DNA from: CAZXGD01 sp046350455
GTDB lineage: Bacteria > Planctomycetota > Phycisphaerae > Phycisphaerales > SM1A02
Assembly (NCBI GenBank): GCA_046350455.1
Contig: JAXMAM010000016.1
Coordinates: 1 to 64,000, forward strand
DNA length: 64,000 bases
Reading direction: 5' to 3'
Numbering within the stretch: position 1 is the stretch's first letter; every line of letters starts with the position of its first letter. This document shows, piece after piece, positions 40,388-48,633 of the stretch. The position numbers were made by a program, and so were the translations under genes. Under the pieces are notes generated by a model. That model had not been told where the DNA came from, made no database searches, and saw nothing but the letters and a program-made list of their open reading frames with translations.

Positions 40388-40960
40388 ATGAACCGTTTGC
40401 ACTTCCATCCTCAGCCTCCGCATGACGACACCAGCGGCTACGCAAGCGCGGGCGCTGGTGGCGATGCGTCGCTGCAGCGGCTGCTCGCGCAGTTGGACGC
40501 GCACGGCGGCGCGCAGCAGCAGCAGTTTGCGCGCGAGGCGCGTGGACTGAGCGATCGAATCTTCCAGGCATCGGCTGTTGAGCTGGGCAGTCAGCGTGAA
40601 CCTGCTGTGGCCGGGCGCATCGGCTTTGCGCGCAGCCTGCGCTGGGTGGCGGCCGCCGCTGCGCTTGCGCTGGCGGTTGGCGTGCCCATGCTGGTCATGC
40701 GCAGCGGCGAGAGCGGCGGCAACACAGGCCGCAGCGGCAGCGCTGGCATTCAGACAGTCGGCTTCCGGCAGAGCGACGTGCTTGCGCCCGCAGGCGCATC
40801 CGAGCGGCTGGTGGTGGCGCTGTTTGATCGCGATGCAGCGCTCGATGCAGTGGATCCGTCCGCAGGCGAGGGCGAGACTTCGGTCCTGACCACGCGCGGA
40901 TCCGCGGACGATGTACGCAACGAACTTGAATTCCTGGCCAGCCGCGGAGGCGTGAAGTGA
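40388..40960 (+). CDS. Single-pass membrane protein next to the ECF sigma gene (possible regulator)
   Basis: 190 residues. The N-terminal ~75 residues are polar and would be cytoplasmic (DASLQRLLAQLDAHGGAQQQQFAREARGLSDRIFQASA). A membrane helix (LRWVAAAAALALAVGVPMLVM) and a ~90-residue outer part (VGFRQSDVLAPAGASERLVVALFDRDAALDAVDPSAG) follow. This topology is that of anti-sigma factors, but the HxxxCxxC zinc motif is missing. GGAGGG upstream of ATG. It lies 139 bases after the ECF gene. GGAAC...GTCA at 40336-40360 resembles an ECF promoter. The next gene overlaps its stop (GTGA). Confidence 0.6.
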   Translation: MNRLHFHPQPPHDDTSGYASAGAGGDASLQRLLAQLDAHGGAQQQQFAREARGLSDRIFQASAVELGSQREPAVAGRIGFARSLRWVAAAAALALAVGVPMLVMRSGESGGNTGRSGSAGIQTVGFRQSDVLAPAGASERLVVALFDRDAALDAVDPSAGEGETSVLTTRGSADDVRNELEFLASRGGVK

Positions 40961-41691
40961 GCCGGGTGTCGGCAGCCGGTGCCGCTGCAACAGCAGTCGC
41001 GGTGGCAATCTTGCTGGCTGCGACGCCGCCTGCCAGCAATGGCGCGCCACCGCAGGGCGACAAGCCCAAGCAGGACAACACGCCCAGGCAGGGGGATCGC
41101 CCGCCCCGGCCAGAAGGCGCGCGGCCGGACGGAGCGCGGCCAGACGGCGCACGCGGCGATGGCGCACGCGGCGAAGGCGGCCGCAGGGGGCCCATGTCGC
41201 CCGAGATGGTGGACCGCATCATCGAGGTGGCGGACGATGTGTCGCCCGAGCTGGGCAAGCTCATTCGCGAGAAGCGGAATGCTTCGCCCGAGGAATTGTC
41301 GCAGGCCATGCGGCAGAACACACGCCGGCTGATTGGCCTGGCGGTGCTCAAGGAACGCAATCCAGAGCTGTACAAGACTCGTGTGGAGGAGCTCCGCGTG
41401 CAGCTTGAGCTGCGCGTGCTGGGCGAGCAGTTCATGAAGGCCCAGGCCGACGGCGACAAGGCTGCCATGGAGGCGCTGGGCGCGCAGATTGACCAGAAGG
41501 TCACGCGCCAGGTTGATCTGGACCTGAAGGCTCGCGCGCAGGAGCTGCTGGTGCTCTCCCAGCAGATGGACAACCTGCGGCATGAGCTGGCAGCGGCCCA
41601 GGCCAACCAGGACGCGCGCCGCAAGGAAGTCTCCGACGCGGTGCGCAGTGGCCAGCCCGTCAAGACCCGCCCCTTCCCTGGCGAACGCTGA
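40957..41691 (+). CDS. Exported helical protein in the ECF sigma cluster
   Basis: 244 residues from GTG 40957, overlapping the previous stop. A signal-like N-terminus (VSRVSAAGAAATAVAVAILLAATPPASNGA) is followed by a disordered Pro/Gly/Arg/Asp stretch with the repeat GARPDGARPDGARGDGARGEGGRRG around residues 50-75. The rest (85-225) is a long charged alpha-helical region (LAVLKERNPELYKTRVEELRVQLELRVLGEQFMKAQ...LLVLSQQMDNLRHELAAAQANQDARRKEV) that may form a coiled coil. The periplasmic layout recalls Spy/CpxP-type stress proteins, but I cannot assign it. Convergent with the LmbE gene, 20 bases apart. Confidence 0.6.
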   Translation: MSRVSAAGAAATAVAVAILLAATPPASNGAPPQGDKPKQDNTPRQGDRPPRPEGARPDGARPDGARGDGARGEGGRRGPMSPEMVDRIIEVADDVSPELGKLIREKRNASPEELSQAMRQNTRRLIGLAVLKERNPELYKTRVEELRVQLELRVLGEQFMKAQADGDKAAMEALGAQIDQKVTRQVDLDLKARAQELLVLSQQMDNLRHELAAAQANQDARRKEVSDAVRSGQPVKTRPFPGER

Positions 41692-41711
41692 AACTGGTGA
41701 CTGTCTCCGGG

Positions 41712-42380
41712 CTACGGGAGCGCGCTGAGCGCCAGCGGCTCGGGGGACGTGAACGGCTCGCCTGTCTCGGCGCCGATTCGGCTGCCGTAGAAGACAGCCG
41801 CGGCGTCCAGCCACTCCACCACGCGGCGGTTGCGCTGGTTGACCACAAACTGGCTCTCGTACGCCAGGATCGCAGCGCGCTTCTGCGCGTGGAACCCGCT
41901 GGTGTCAAAGATGAACTGCGGCTGCGGCACGGTGCGCAGGTGCGTGGCGTAGTAGTGGTAGAGCCACATCGGGTAGATCGGCTGGCCGGGCAGGTCTGTC
42001 TGCGTGAGCTTGGCCTCGAACCGTGCATCGCGCACGATGGCCGCGCCCGCTACGTGATCAGGGTGCGCATCGTCCGGGTGCGACATGAAGAGCACCTGCG
42101 CCTGAAACGTGCGGATGACGGCCGCCACCTTGCGCCGTGCCTCCAGCGTGTTCTGCACGCTGCGGTTGGGCAGGTCAAGCGTGGTGCGCTCTGCGCCCAG
42201 TGCCGCCGCCGCCCGCGCCGCCTCGGCTGCGCGCACGGGCACGCTGCCGTGCGGCGTGGGCTCGCCGTTGGTCAGGTCCAGCAGCATGACGCGATGCCCC
42301 TGCTGCACCAGCCGCGCGATGGTGCCGCCCATGCCCAGCTCTTGATCGTCCGGGTGTGCGCCGATGACCAGGATGTTCAT
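41712..42380 (-). CDS. LmbE/PIG-L family N-deacetylase
   Basis: 222 residues from ATG 42380 (MNILVIGAHPDDQELGMGGTIARL). The metal-binding AHPDDxE motif is intact, as is the later HPDDAHPDHVAGAAIVRDARFEAKL with its paired His. Members deacetylate GlcNAc-linked substrates, including BshB in bacillithiol and MshB in mycothiol synthesis. It resembles BshB1 in length and HPDD-x-x-HPDH, but the thiol pathway is not otherwise visible here. The start overlaps the stop of the large upstream gene (ATGA), so it is the third gene of a truA operon. Confidence 0.92.
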   Translation of the reverse strand: MNILVIGAHPDDQELGMGGTIARLVQQGHRVMLLDLTNGEPTPHGSVPVRAAEAARAAAALGAERTTLDLPNRSVQNTLEARRKVAAVIRTFQAQVLFMSHPDDAHPDHVAGAAIVRDARFEAKLTQTDLPGQPIYPMWLYHYYATHLRTVPQPQFIFDTSGFHAQKRAAILAYESQFVVNQRNRRVVEWLDAAAVFYGSRIGAETGEPFTSPEPLALSALP

Positions 42381-44479
42381 GGCCGAAGCGTATCGCTGCC
42401 GCGCGCAGCCGGCGCGCCTTCCATGTGCTGCACCAGCGTGGCGGCCAGGCTGGCCAGGTACGCCCGGATGGCCTGCGTGGCGTCCGGGTCTCGGTGATCG
42501 CGCAGCTCGGACTCTTCCCGCGCATAGCGGGCGAACGACATCAGCGCAGCACGGTCCGCGCCCATCCACGATCCAGCCGCAGGCCCGCTGCACGCCGCGT
42601 CCAGCTGCGCCAGCACACCTCGCCGCTGGGCGATCCACTCCTGCAGCCGCTCCATGCAGTGCGCCGCGAGCCAGGTGACAGGCAGGTCTCGAGCAAGCGC
42701 CTCCAGCTGCGTGTCCACTTCAGCATCCCGGTCCGTCACCAGCGCCTCTGCTGCCACCTGCGCCCGCGCGCGCAGCGCCTTGGGGTGCGTGCCCAGCCCA
42801 CCGGGCGGCCACGCGAATCCGCCCCATCGCGCCAGCGACCGGTCCTGGGCAGCCTGATCTGGCAGCGCTGCGACCGCCGCCAGCGCTTGCATCACCCGCG
42901 CTGCACGGCTCATGGCCACCGCAGCCTGACCGCCATCGCCCTTGGCCCAGGCAGCAGCCCACGCGTCGCGCCGCTGATCAATGCACTGCAGCAGGCGATC
43001 GGACAAGCCAGCGGCGGCCTCCTGCGCCACCTCATCCTTGGCGCGCAGCCGCGCCTCCAGCCGCACGGGCGCGAAAGCAGCCAGCTGCTGCGCAAAGGCG
43101 TCCATCTTGGCCCGCGTGGCCGGGCGCTGCGAACCCTGCAACAGCGCTGCTGCCCACGCCTTCACCACCGCTGCAAACGCGTCGCGCGTGCCAGCGCGCA
43201 CGCCCGCCAGCTGGTCGGGCCATGCGCCTGCCTCCTGCAGCCGCCGCAGGTCCTGCGCTGCATTCACCTGTGTTCCCACTGCGCTGTCCAGCGCAGGGTC
43301 GGCCGCCACAGAGGGCGAGCGCACCAGCTGCGGCAGCGTCTCAGCCAGCTTCACTGCGCTGCGCCGCGCCTGGGTCTGGATCTCCCGCGCTGGGCCGCGC
43401 ACGGCTGGTGGCAGCTTGCCAGGGTCCACTGTTCGAACCCGCTGCGCAGCATTCAGCGCGCGTGCCAGCGCCACCACGCCGGACGGGTTGAGCGGCACCT
43501 CGCGGAAGGCAGCGCGCAGCCGCTCGGTGTCCCACGCGCCCTCCCCGCGCATGAGCGCTGGTGCAATGGCGAGCGCCTCAGCCAGCGCTGCCTTGCCCTC
43601 TGGATTGAAGCGGCCGCCACGCAGCGCAGTGGCCAGCGCATCGCGGTCGCCCTGGCTTAGCCACCCTGCGTTGGCCACTGCCATGGCTGCTGCATCGTGG
43701 TCTGCGCCTGCAGGTGGGGTGCTCGCGGGTGGCGTGCCTGCGGGGGCGCCGCCTGCTGGCGCTGCCATCGCTGCTGGCGTGGGCCACGCGTCCGGCGCGC
43801 CGGGCAGCTCGCGCGTCTCCAGCAGCGAGACTGCCTTCCGCAGCGTGGCCAGCTCCATCACCAGCACGCGCTCTGGCGCAGCTGCATCCGGCACGTTCTT
43901 CAGGCCGTTGCGGCACTCCTCCACAAACTCCTGCAGCACCACGCGCGCGGCAGCACCGCCGTGCTCCTCTGGCAGCTGCCGCTGCGTCAGCTGGTCGAAC
44001 GCCGCTCGCACATCTGCCAGGCGCAGCCCCGCCACGGCCAGCGCCTGCGGCTCTGCTCCCAGCCCGTGAAACAGCAGGTCAAACACCACGCGCCGGTACG
44101 CCAGTTGCGCCTGCACAGGCAGCGTGGCCGCCTGCGCGCTGCGCTCCAGGCTCTCGACCTCTGCCTTGATGGTGCGCGCCAGCTGCGCCACCGCGTTGTC
44201 GCGCCCCAGCGGCGGCGCCACCGGAGGTGCGTCCAGCTGCAGCGTGGGCTGCTTGTCTGGCGCCTTCCTTGCAGGCGGATCTGCAGCCGCGCTGCGTGAG
44301 GCGGCATCGCCAGCGGACGCACCCACAGCGGGTGACGCAGCCAGCAGCGCTGCGCACGTGGTGAAGACTGCAGCGCACTGCGGCGCGCGCGGTGCCGCGC
44401 ACCACGCTGCTGTCCACGCGTGCCATGCCGCGCGCCACGCGCACCACGCACCGTGCGGGCTAGGTCTGGCGCTCTTCAT
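42377..44479 (-). CDS. Large uncharacterised exported helical protein
   Basis: About 700 residues from ATG 44479 (MKSARPSPHGAWCAWRAAWHAWTAAWC...), with AAGGCGG seven bases upstream; ATG 44494 is an alternative. A hydrophobic, Cys/Trp-rich N-terminus (AVFTTCAALLAASPAVGASAG) looks like a signal peptide. The remainder is Ala/Arg-rich alpha-helix with Asp/Glu-rich parts and no motif I recognise. There is a Pro/Ala/Gly linker near residues 250-285 (AAPAGGAPAGTPPASTPPAG). It overlaps truA upstream by 20 bases and the LmbE-type gene downstream by 4, so all three are translated from one mRNA. It could equally be membrane-attached. Function unknown. Confidence 0.65.
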   Translation of the reverse strand: MKSARPSPHGAWCAWRAAWHAWTAAWCAAPRAPQCAAVFTTCAALLAASPAVGASAGDAASRSAAADPPARKAPDKQPTLQLDAPPVAPPLGRDNAVAQLARTIKAEVESLERSAQAATLPVQAQLAYRRVVFDLLFHGLGAEPQALAVAGLRLADVRAAFDQLTQRQLPEEHGGAAARVVLQEFVEECRNGLKNVPDAAAPERVLVMELATLRKAVSLLETRELPGAPDAWPTPAAMAAPAGGAPAGTPPASTPPAGADHDAAAMAVANAGWLSQGDRDALATALRGGRFNPEGKAALAEALAIAPALMRGEGAWDTERLRAAFREVPLNPSGVVALARALNAAQRVRTVDPGKLPPAVRGPAREIQTQARRSAVKLAETLPQLVRSPSVAADPALDSAVGTQVNAAQDLRRLQEAGAWPDQLAGVRAGTRDAFAAVVKAWAAALLQGSQRPATRAKMDAFAQQLAAFAPVRLEARLRAKDEVAQEAAAGLSDRLLQCIDQRRDAWAAAWAKGDGGQAAVAMSRAARVMQALAAVAALPDQAAQDRSLARWGGFAWPPGGLGTHPKALRARAQVAAEALVTDRDAEVDTQLEALARDLPVTWLAAHCMERLQEWIAQRRGVLAQLDAACSGPAAGSWMGADRAALMSFARYAREESELRDHRDPDATQAIRAYLASLAATLVQHMEGAPAARGSDTLRP

Positions 44480-45296
44480 CAGGTCCGCCTTCATCTGCAG
44501 GGGCTGCCCCACCATCCGTACGCGGGGGGCCGTCGTATGCAATCCATTCCAGACAGAGGCCATGCGGTGGCAGGGTCGGGCCAGCCAGCTCGCGATTGCG
44601 TTCGCGCAGCACCTCCAGCACCACCTCAGGCGGACACGCGCCGCGCCCCACCTCCACCAGCGTGCCCGCGATGATCCGCACCATGTTGTAGAGGAACCCA
44701 GAGCCAGCGATCTCCAGGACCGCCCGGCCTGGCCCAGTCTCCCACAGCGTGCAGCCGTGGATGCTGCGCACCGTGCTGGGCCGCGTGTGCGTGGCATGCG
44801 CGAATCCAGCAAAGTCATGCGTGCCCACCAGGAGCGCCGCTGCAGCCTGCATGCGCGGCACGTCCAGCTGGTGCCAGGTCTGCCACACGGTGCGGCGCTC
44901 AAACAGCAGCGGCACCTCTGCTTGCCGTGCTCCAAAGGCCAGGTGGTACCGATAGCACTTGCTGGTGGCCCAGCTGATGGGGTCGAACCCTTCTGGCGCT
45001 GCGCCCGCCTGCAGCACGCGCACGTCCTCCGGCAGCCGGGCGTTCAGCGCCATGGGCAGCCGGTCGAGCGGCACCCCGTGCTCCCCGGTAAAGGCCGCCA
45101 CCTGCCCCTTGGCGTGGACGCCAGCGTCGGTCCGGCTGGCGCCGGTCAGGTCCACAGGGCGGCGCACCACCTGCACCAGGGCCTCGGTGAGCACGCCCTG
45201 CACAGTCCGCAGCGGATCGCGGCCAGGAGGCTCCTGGCGCTGCCAGCCGTGGAAGTCGGTGCCGTCGTAGGCCACCAGCAGGCGGGTGCAGGGCAT
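44460..45296 (-). CDS. truA: tRNA pseudouridine(38-40) synthase TruA
   Basis: 278 residues from ATG 45296 (MPCTRLLVAYDGTDFHGWQRQ). It makes pseudouridine at positions 38-40 of the tRNA anticodon arm. Catalytic Asp lies in TGASRTDAGVHAKGQVAAF. Other signatures: ALNARLPEDVRVLQAGAAPEGFDPISWATSKCYRYHL, HDFAGFAHATH and EIAGSGFLYNMVRIIAGTLVEVGRG. No Shine-Dalgarno precedes the ATG. TATCCT (45308-45303) ends 6 bases before it, placing transcription initiation at or next to the start codon. The tail GPDEERQT overlaps the next gene. Confidence 0.96.
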   Translation of the reverse strand: MPCTRLLVAYDGTDFHGWQRQEPPGRDPLRTVQGVLTEALVQVVRRPVDLTGASRTDAGVHAKGQVAAFTGEHGVPLDRLPMALNARLPEDVRVLQAGAAPEGFDPISWATSKCYRYHLAFGARQAEVPLLFERRTVWQTWHQLDVPRMQAAAALLVGTHDFAGFAHATHTRPSTVRSIHGCTLWETGPGRAVLEIAGSGFLYNMVRIIAGTLVEVGRGACPPEVVLEVLRERNRELAGPTLPPHGLCLEWIAYDGPPRTDGGAAPADEGGPDEERQT

Positions 45297-45393
45297 GCGG
45301 AGAGGATAGAAACCCACCAAGGTCCACACCGGTTACGGACCACGCGAGACCCATTCTCTGGGTCCTCAAACCGCATGAAACTGCTGAACTGTG

Positions 45394-45422
45394 TTGGACT
45401 TCCACTGCGGCCGCTTTACGAT
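45394..45422 (+). promoter_or_regulatory. Promoter of the dockerin-bearing secreted protein
   Basis: TTGGAC (45394-45399), 17-base spacer, TACGAT (45417-45422). Predicted start near 45429 gives a leader of about 63 bases. GGGAG lies about 12 bases before the ATG. Confidence 0.65.
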
Positions 45423-45491
45423 TGGGCGTCCGGACACGCTTGTGTCATGGGTTTTTGCACCTTTTCAACGATTGCGGGAGAAACACACATC

Positions 45492-46496
45492 ATGAGACCC
45501 AGCATTGCAGCCTTCGGCGCACTGTGCCTGTCGGCCAGCGCCTTTGCACAGACCATTGATGGCACGGTTGACGTGGAGTACGGCCCACCAGCCTCTGTCC
45601 AGAATGTGGGCACCGACTTTGGCAACTCTGACCTGGGTGTCATTGACTGGGCCAACGGCAGCGAGCTGGACGTGGGCCACGCCTTTGTGTCGGGCGGCTA
45701 CCTGTACCTGTTCCTGGGTGGCAACCTGGAGAGCAACTACAACAAGCTGGAGGTCTTCATTGACTGCAAGGCTGGCGGCCAGAACCGTCTGCGCGGCGAC
45801 AACCGCGACGTGGACTACAACGGCCTGAACCGCATGGGCGACGATGGCAGCGCGAACGGCCTGACCTTTGACGAGGGCTTTGCCGCGGACTACTGGCTGG
45901 GCGTGACCTGTGGCGGTCCCACCTTCACCGTGTACTCCAACTGCTCAGAACTGCTGACCGACGGTGGCGAAGGCGCAGGCGGCTACCTGGGCGCTGCAGG
46001 CGCTGGAGTGGCCATGGTGGCTGGCAACGGCATCGAGATTGCCCTGAACAACTCGAACATTGGCGGCGTGCCCTACGGCACCGATGCTGCCAGCGGCAAG
46101 GGCGTGACCACAGGCGTGGAGTTCAAGATTCCCGTCAGCGTGCTGGGCTACACCGGTGGCCCGATCCGCGTGTGCGCCATCATCAACGGTGGCGGCCATG
46201 ACTTCGTGAGCAACCAGGTGCTGGGCGGCTGCGGCGCTGGCCAGGACTTCCTGGGCGAGCCACGCACGGTCAACTTCAACAACGTGGCGGGCGACCAGTG
46301 GTTTGTGGTGCCAGGCACCGACGCTGCTCCATGCCCAGCTGACCTGAACAGCGACGGCGTGGTGGACGGCACCGACCTGGGCCTCCTGCTGGGTGACTGG
46401 GGCGTCTTTGGCAGCCCAGCAGACATCAACCAGGATGGCACGGTGGATGGCACCGACCTGGGCCTGCTCCTGGGCGGCTGGGGCAACTGCGGCTGA
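45492..46496 (+). CDS. Secreted protein with C-terminal dockerin-like (GC-type) repeats
   Basis: 334 residues from ATG 45492. Signal peptide MRPSIAAFGALCLSASAFAQ. The mature protein begins TIDGTVDVEYGPPASVQNVGTDFG, a beta-rich domain with GGNLESNYNKLEVFIDCKAGGQNRLRGDNRDVDYNGLNRMG and four internal Cys. The last ~55 residues are two Ca2+-binding-like repeats (ADLNSDGVVDGTDLGLLLGDWG, ADINQDGTVDGTDLGLLLGGWG) bracketed by Cys (CPADL...GNCG), the layout called GC-type dockerin in Phycisphaerales. Dockerins bind cohesins in cellulosomes, but no cohesin is seen here, so attachment is an inference. The enzyme or ligand function of the main domain is unknown. Confidence 0.88.
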   Translation: MRPSIAAFGALCLSASAFAQTIDGTVDVEYGPPASVQNVGTDFGNSDLGVIDWANGSELDVGHAFVSGGYLYLFLGGNLESNYNKLEVFIDCKAGGQNRLRGDNRDVDYNGLNRMGDDGSANGLTFDEGFAADYWLGVTCGGPTFTVYSNCSELLTDGGEGAGGYLGAAGAGVAMVAGNGIEIALNNSNIGGVPYGTDAASGKGVTTGVEFKIPVSVLGYTGGPIRVCAIINGGGHDFVSNQVLGGCGAGQDFLGEPRTVNFNNVAGDQWFVVPGTDAAPCPADLNSDGVVDGTDLGLLLGDWGVFGSPADINQDGTVDGTDLGLLLGGWGNCG

Positions 46497-46537
46497 TCAC
46501 AGCGCTGCCTGCGCAGCGCACGCATGCAAGACCTTCC

Positions 46538-46574
46538 AGCGGGCCCGGCACCACGCCGGGCCCGCTGTGTTTTT
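46538..46574 (+). terminator. Intrinsic terminator of the dockerin protein gene
   Basis: Perfect 12-bp stem AGCGGGCCCGGC/GCCGGGCCCGCT with a 5-base loop, followed by GTG and five T. It lies about 40 bases after the stop. On the opposite strand no T-run follows, so it acts in one direction. Confidence 0.85.
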
Positions 46575-46604
46575 CGCGATGGCCTCGGACGTTGCCCGCT
46601 GGCG

Positions 46605-47729
46605 TCACACCAGCCGCGCGCCAGTCTCGCCGGGGTGGAACAGGTGCGCGTGGCGCAGGTTCAGGTGCACGCACACGTCGCTGCCTTCGGCCAGCCCGCG
46701 CTGCGGCGCTGTGCGCGCCACCACGCGGTGGCTGCCCAGGGCCAGCACTAGGTCGGTGCGGTCGCCCAGCTGCTCCACGGCGTCCAGCCGCGCGCGCAGG
46801 CAGCCAGGGGCGCTCAGGTCCGCGCCCACGCTGATCTGGTCTGGTCGAACGCCCAGCACAAAGGGGCCGTGCAGCGCCGCAGGCCAGCGCCCCTCTGGCA
46901 ATTGCAGCGAAAGGCCCTGCGCTCGGAACACGCCGCCCTCCACTGCGCCCTCAAAGAAGTTCATCACCGGCACGCCCACAAACGCAGCCACAAAGCGGTT
47001 GGCAGGGCGGGCGTACACCTCGTCGGGCGTGCCAAACTGCTGCACCTGGCCGTTGCGCATCACCACCATGCGGTCGGCCAGGGTCATGGCCTCCTCCTGG
47101 TCGTGCGTCACATAGATCATGGTGCCGCGCGTGCGCCTGTGCAGCGTGCGCAGCTCCGCCCGCATCTCGATGCGCAGGCGGGCGTCCAGGTTGCTGAGCG
47201 GCTCGTCGAACAGGAACACGCGCGGCTGGCGCACCAGAGCGCGGCCCAGCGCCACGCGCTGCCGCTGCCCGCCGCTCAGCTGGCGCGGATACCGGTCCAG
47301 CAGCGCCTGGATGTCCAGGCTGCGCGCTGTGTCCTCCACGCGCTGCGCGATCTGGCGCAGCTCCTCCGCTCGCGCGCTGCTGCGCAGCAGCGTGGCCAGC
47401 AGCCCGCCGTGCGTGCGCCGCTGCATGAGCCCAAAGCTCATGTTGCGCCGCACGGTCATGTGCGGGTAGAGCGCGTAGTTCTGGAACACCATGGCCACGT
47501 CGCGATCCTTGGCCTGCATGTTGTTCACCACCTGGCCGCCAATGCGCACCTCACCGCTGGTGATGCTCTCCAGGCCCGCGATCATGCGCAGCAACGTGCT
47601 CTTGCCGCAACCAGAGGGCCCCACCAGCACGATGAACTCGCCATCCTTGAAGTCCAGCGTGGCGTCCTGCACGGCGGTCACCCCGCCTGGATAGGTCTTG
47701 CCAACGCTGCTGAGTGTCACTGTGGCCAT
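46605..47729 (-). CDS. Sugar ABC transporter ATP-binding protein (MalK/UgpC type)
   Basis: 374 residues. Walker A GPSGCGKSTLLRMIAGLE, Q-loop VFQNYALYPHMTV, signature LSGGQRQRVALGRALVRQPRVFLFDEPLSNLDARLR (Walker B) and H-loop IYVTHDQEEAMTLADR. A C-terminal TOBE domain (VLGVRPDQISVGADLSAPGCLRARLDAVEQLGDRTDLVLAL) marks it as a MalK/UgpC/MsmK ATPase for carbohydrate uptake. A ~17-residue insertion after the Q-loop (QRRTHGGLLATLLRSSA) is unusual. It powers the two permease modules encoded upstream. The gene starts 40 bases after the permease stop. Confidence 0.95.
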   Translation of the reverse strand: MATVTLSSVGKTYPGGVTAVQDATLDFKDGEFIVLVGPSGCGKSTLLRMIAGLESITSGEVRIGGQVVNNMQAKDRDVAMVFQNYALYPHMTVRRNMSFGLMQRRTHGGLLATLLRSSARAEELRQIAQRVEDTARSLDIQALLDRYPRQLSGGQRQRVALGRALVRQPRVFLFDEPLSNLDARLRIEMRAELRTLHRRTRGTMIYVTHDQEEAMTLADRMVVMRNGQVQQFGTPDEVYARPANRFVAAFVGVPVMNFFEGAVEGGVFRAQGLSLQLPEGRWPAALHGPFVLGVRPDQISVGADLSAPGCLRARLDAVEQLGDRTDLVLALGSHRVVARTAPQRGLAEGSDVCVHLNLRHAHLFHPGETGARLV

Positions 47730-47769
47730 GCATGCTCTCCGTTGCGTGCTCTCTGATGCGTGCTGCGCA

Positions 47770-48633
47770 TCACCCCTTCACCGCTCCCTTGCCAAGACCT
47801 TCGATGAACTGCTTCTGCGCTGCCACAAACAGCAGGATGCAGGGCAGCATGGTGACCAGGCTGGCCGCCATCAGCAGATGCACCTTGTTGATGCCGCCGT
47901 ACTGGTTGCGGAAGCTGTTCAGTGCCACGCTCAGCGTGGCCTGCTCGTTGCTCTGCAGGTAGATGAGCGGGGCCAGGAAGTCGTTCCACGTGTAGATGAA
48001 GGTGAACACCGCGGTGATGGCGGTCACCGGGCGCGTGAGCGGCAGGATGAGATGCCACCACATGCGCCACCAGCCGCAGCCGTCCAGCCGCGCAGCATCC
48101 AGCAGCGCCTCTGGGATCTGCGCAATGAACTGCCGGTACATGAAGATGAAGAACGCGTTGCCAAAGAAGGCCGGCACGATGAGCGGCAGCGGCGTGTCCA
48201 CCCAGCCCAGGTTGCGGAACAGGATGAACAGCGGAATCATGGTCACCTGCGCTGGCAGCATGAGCGTGGCCAGCATGACGATGAAGAGCGGCTGCCGCCC
48301 GCGGAAGCGCATGCGCGCAAACGCGGTAGCCACCAGGCTGCTGCTGAGCGCCGTGCCCACGGTGACCAGCACAGTGATGACCACCGAGTTGGCCAGCGCA
48401 TCCAGGAAGCCGTTCCAGCGCACCGTGCCCATCTGCGCCAGCGCCTCTGGGTAGTTGTGCCACTGCGGGTCTGCCGTCCACACGCCAGCCAGCCCGCCGC
48501 GCACGGTGGCCGCCTGCGCAGCCTCTGGCGTCTTCAGGCTGACCACCACCATCCACCACAGCGGAAAGATGAACGCCACCGTGCCAGCCAGCAGCAGCAG
48601 GTAGGTCAGCAGGATGACGGGTGCGCGCTTCAC
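47770..48633 (-). CDS. Carbohydrate ABC transporter permease (MalG-like)
   Basis: 287 residues from GTG 48633, which overlaps the stop of the fused protein gene (GTGA). Six membrane segments, from VILLTYLLLLAGTVAFIFPLWW to LLMAASLVTMLPCILLFVAAQKQFIEG. The coupling loop has the EAA motif: EALLDAARLDGCGWWRMWWHLILPLTRP. It is the second half of a MalF-MalG-type channel for oligosaccharide entry. The six-helix topology and C-terminal FIEGLGKGAVKG are typical of MalG relatives. No anomaly is seen. Confidence 0.94.
   Translation of the reverse strand: MKRAPVILLTYLLLLAGTVAFIFPLWWMVVVSLKTPEAAQAATVRGGLAGVWTADPQWHNYPEALAQMGTVRWNGFLDALANSVVITVLVTVGTALSSSLVATAFARMRFRGRQPLFIVMLATLMLPAQVTMIPLFILFRNLGWVDTPLPLIVPAFFGNAFFIFMYRQFIAQIPEALLDAARLDGCGWWRMWWHLILPLTRPVTAITAVFTFIYTWNDFLAPLIYLQSNEQATLSVALNSFRNQYGGINKVHLLMAASLVTMLPCILLFVAAQKQFIEGLGKGAVKG

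Noticed and set aside
43000..44935. Upstream extension of the large exported protein to 44935
   Set aside because: The extra part reads the truA gene in another frame. ATG 44479 has a ribosome site and gives a signal peptide.
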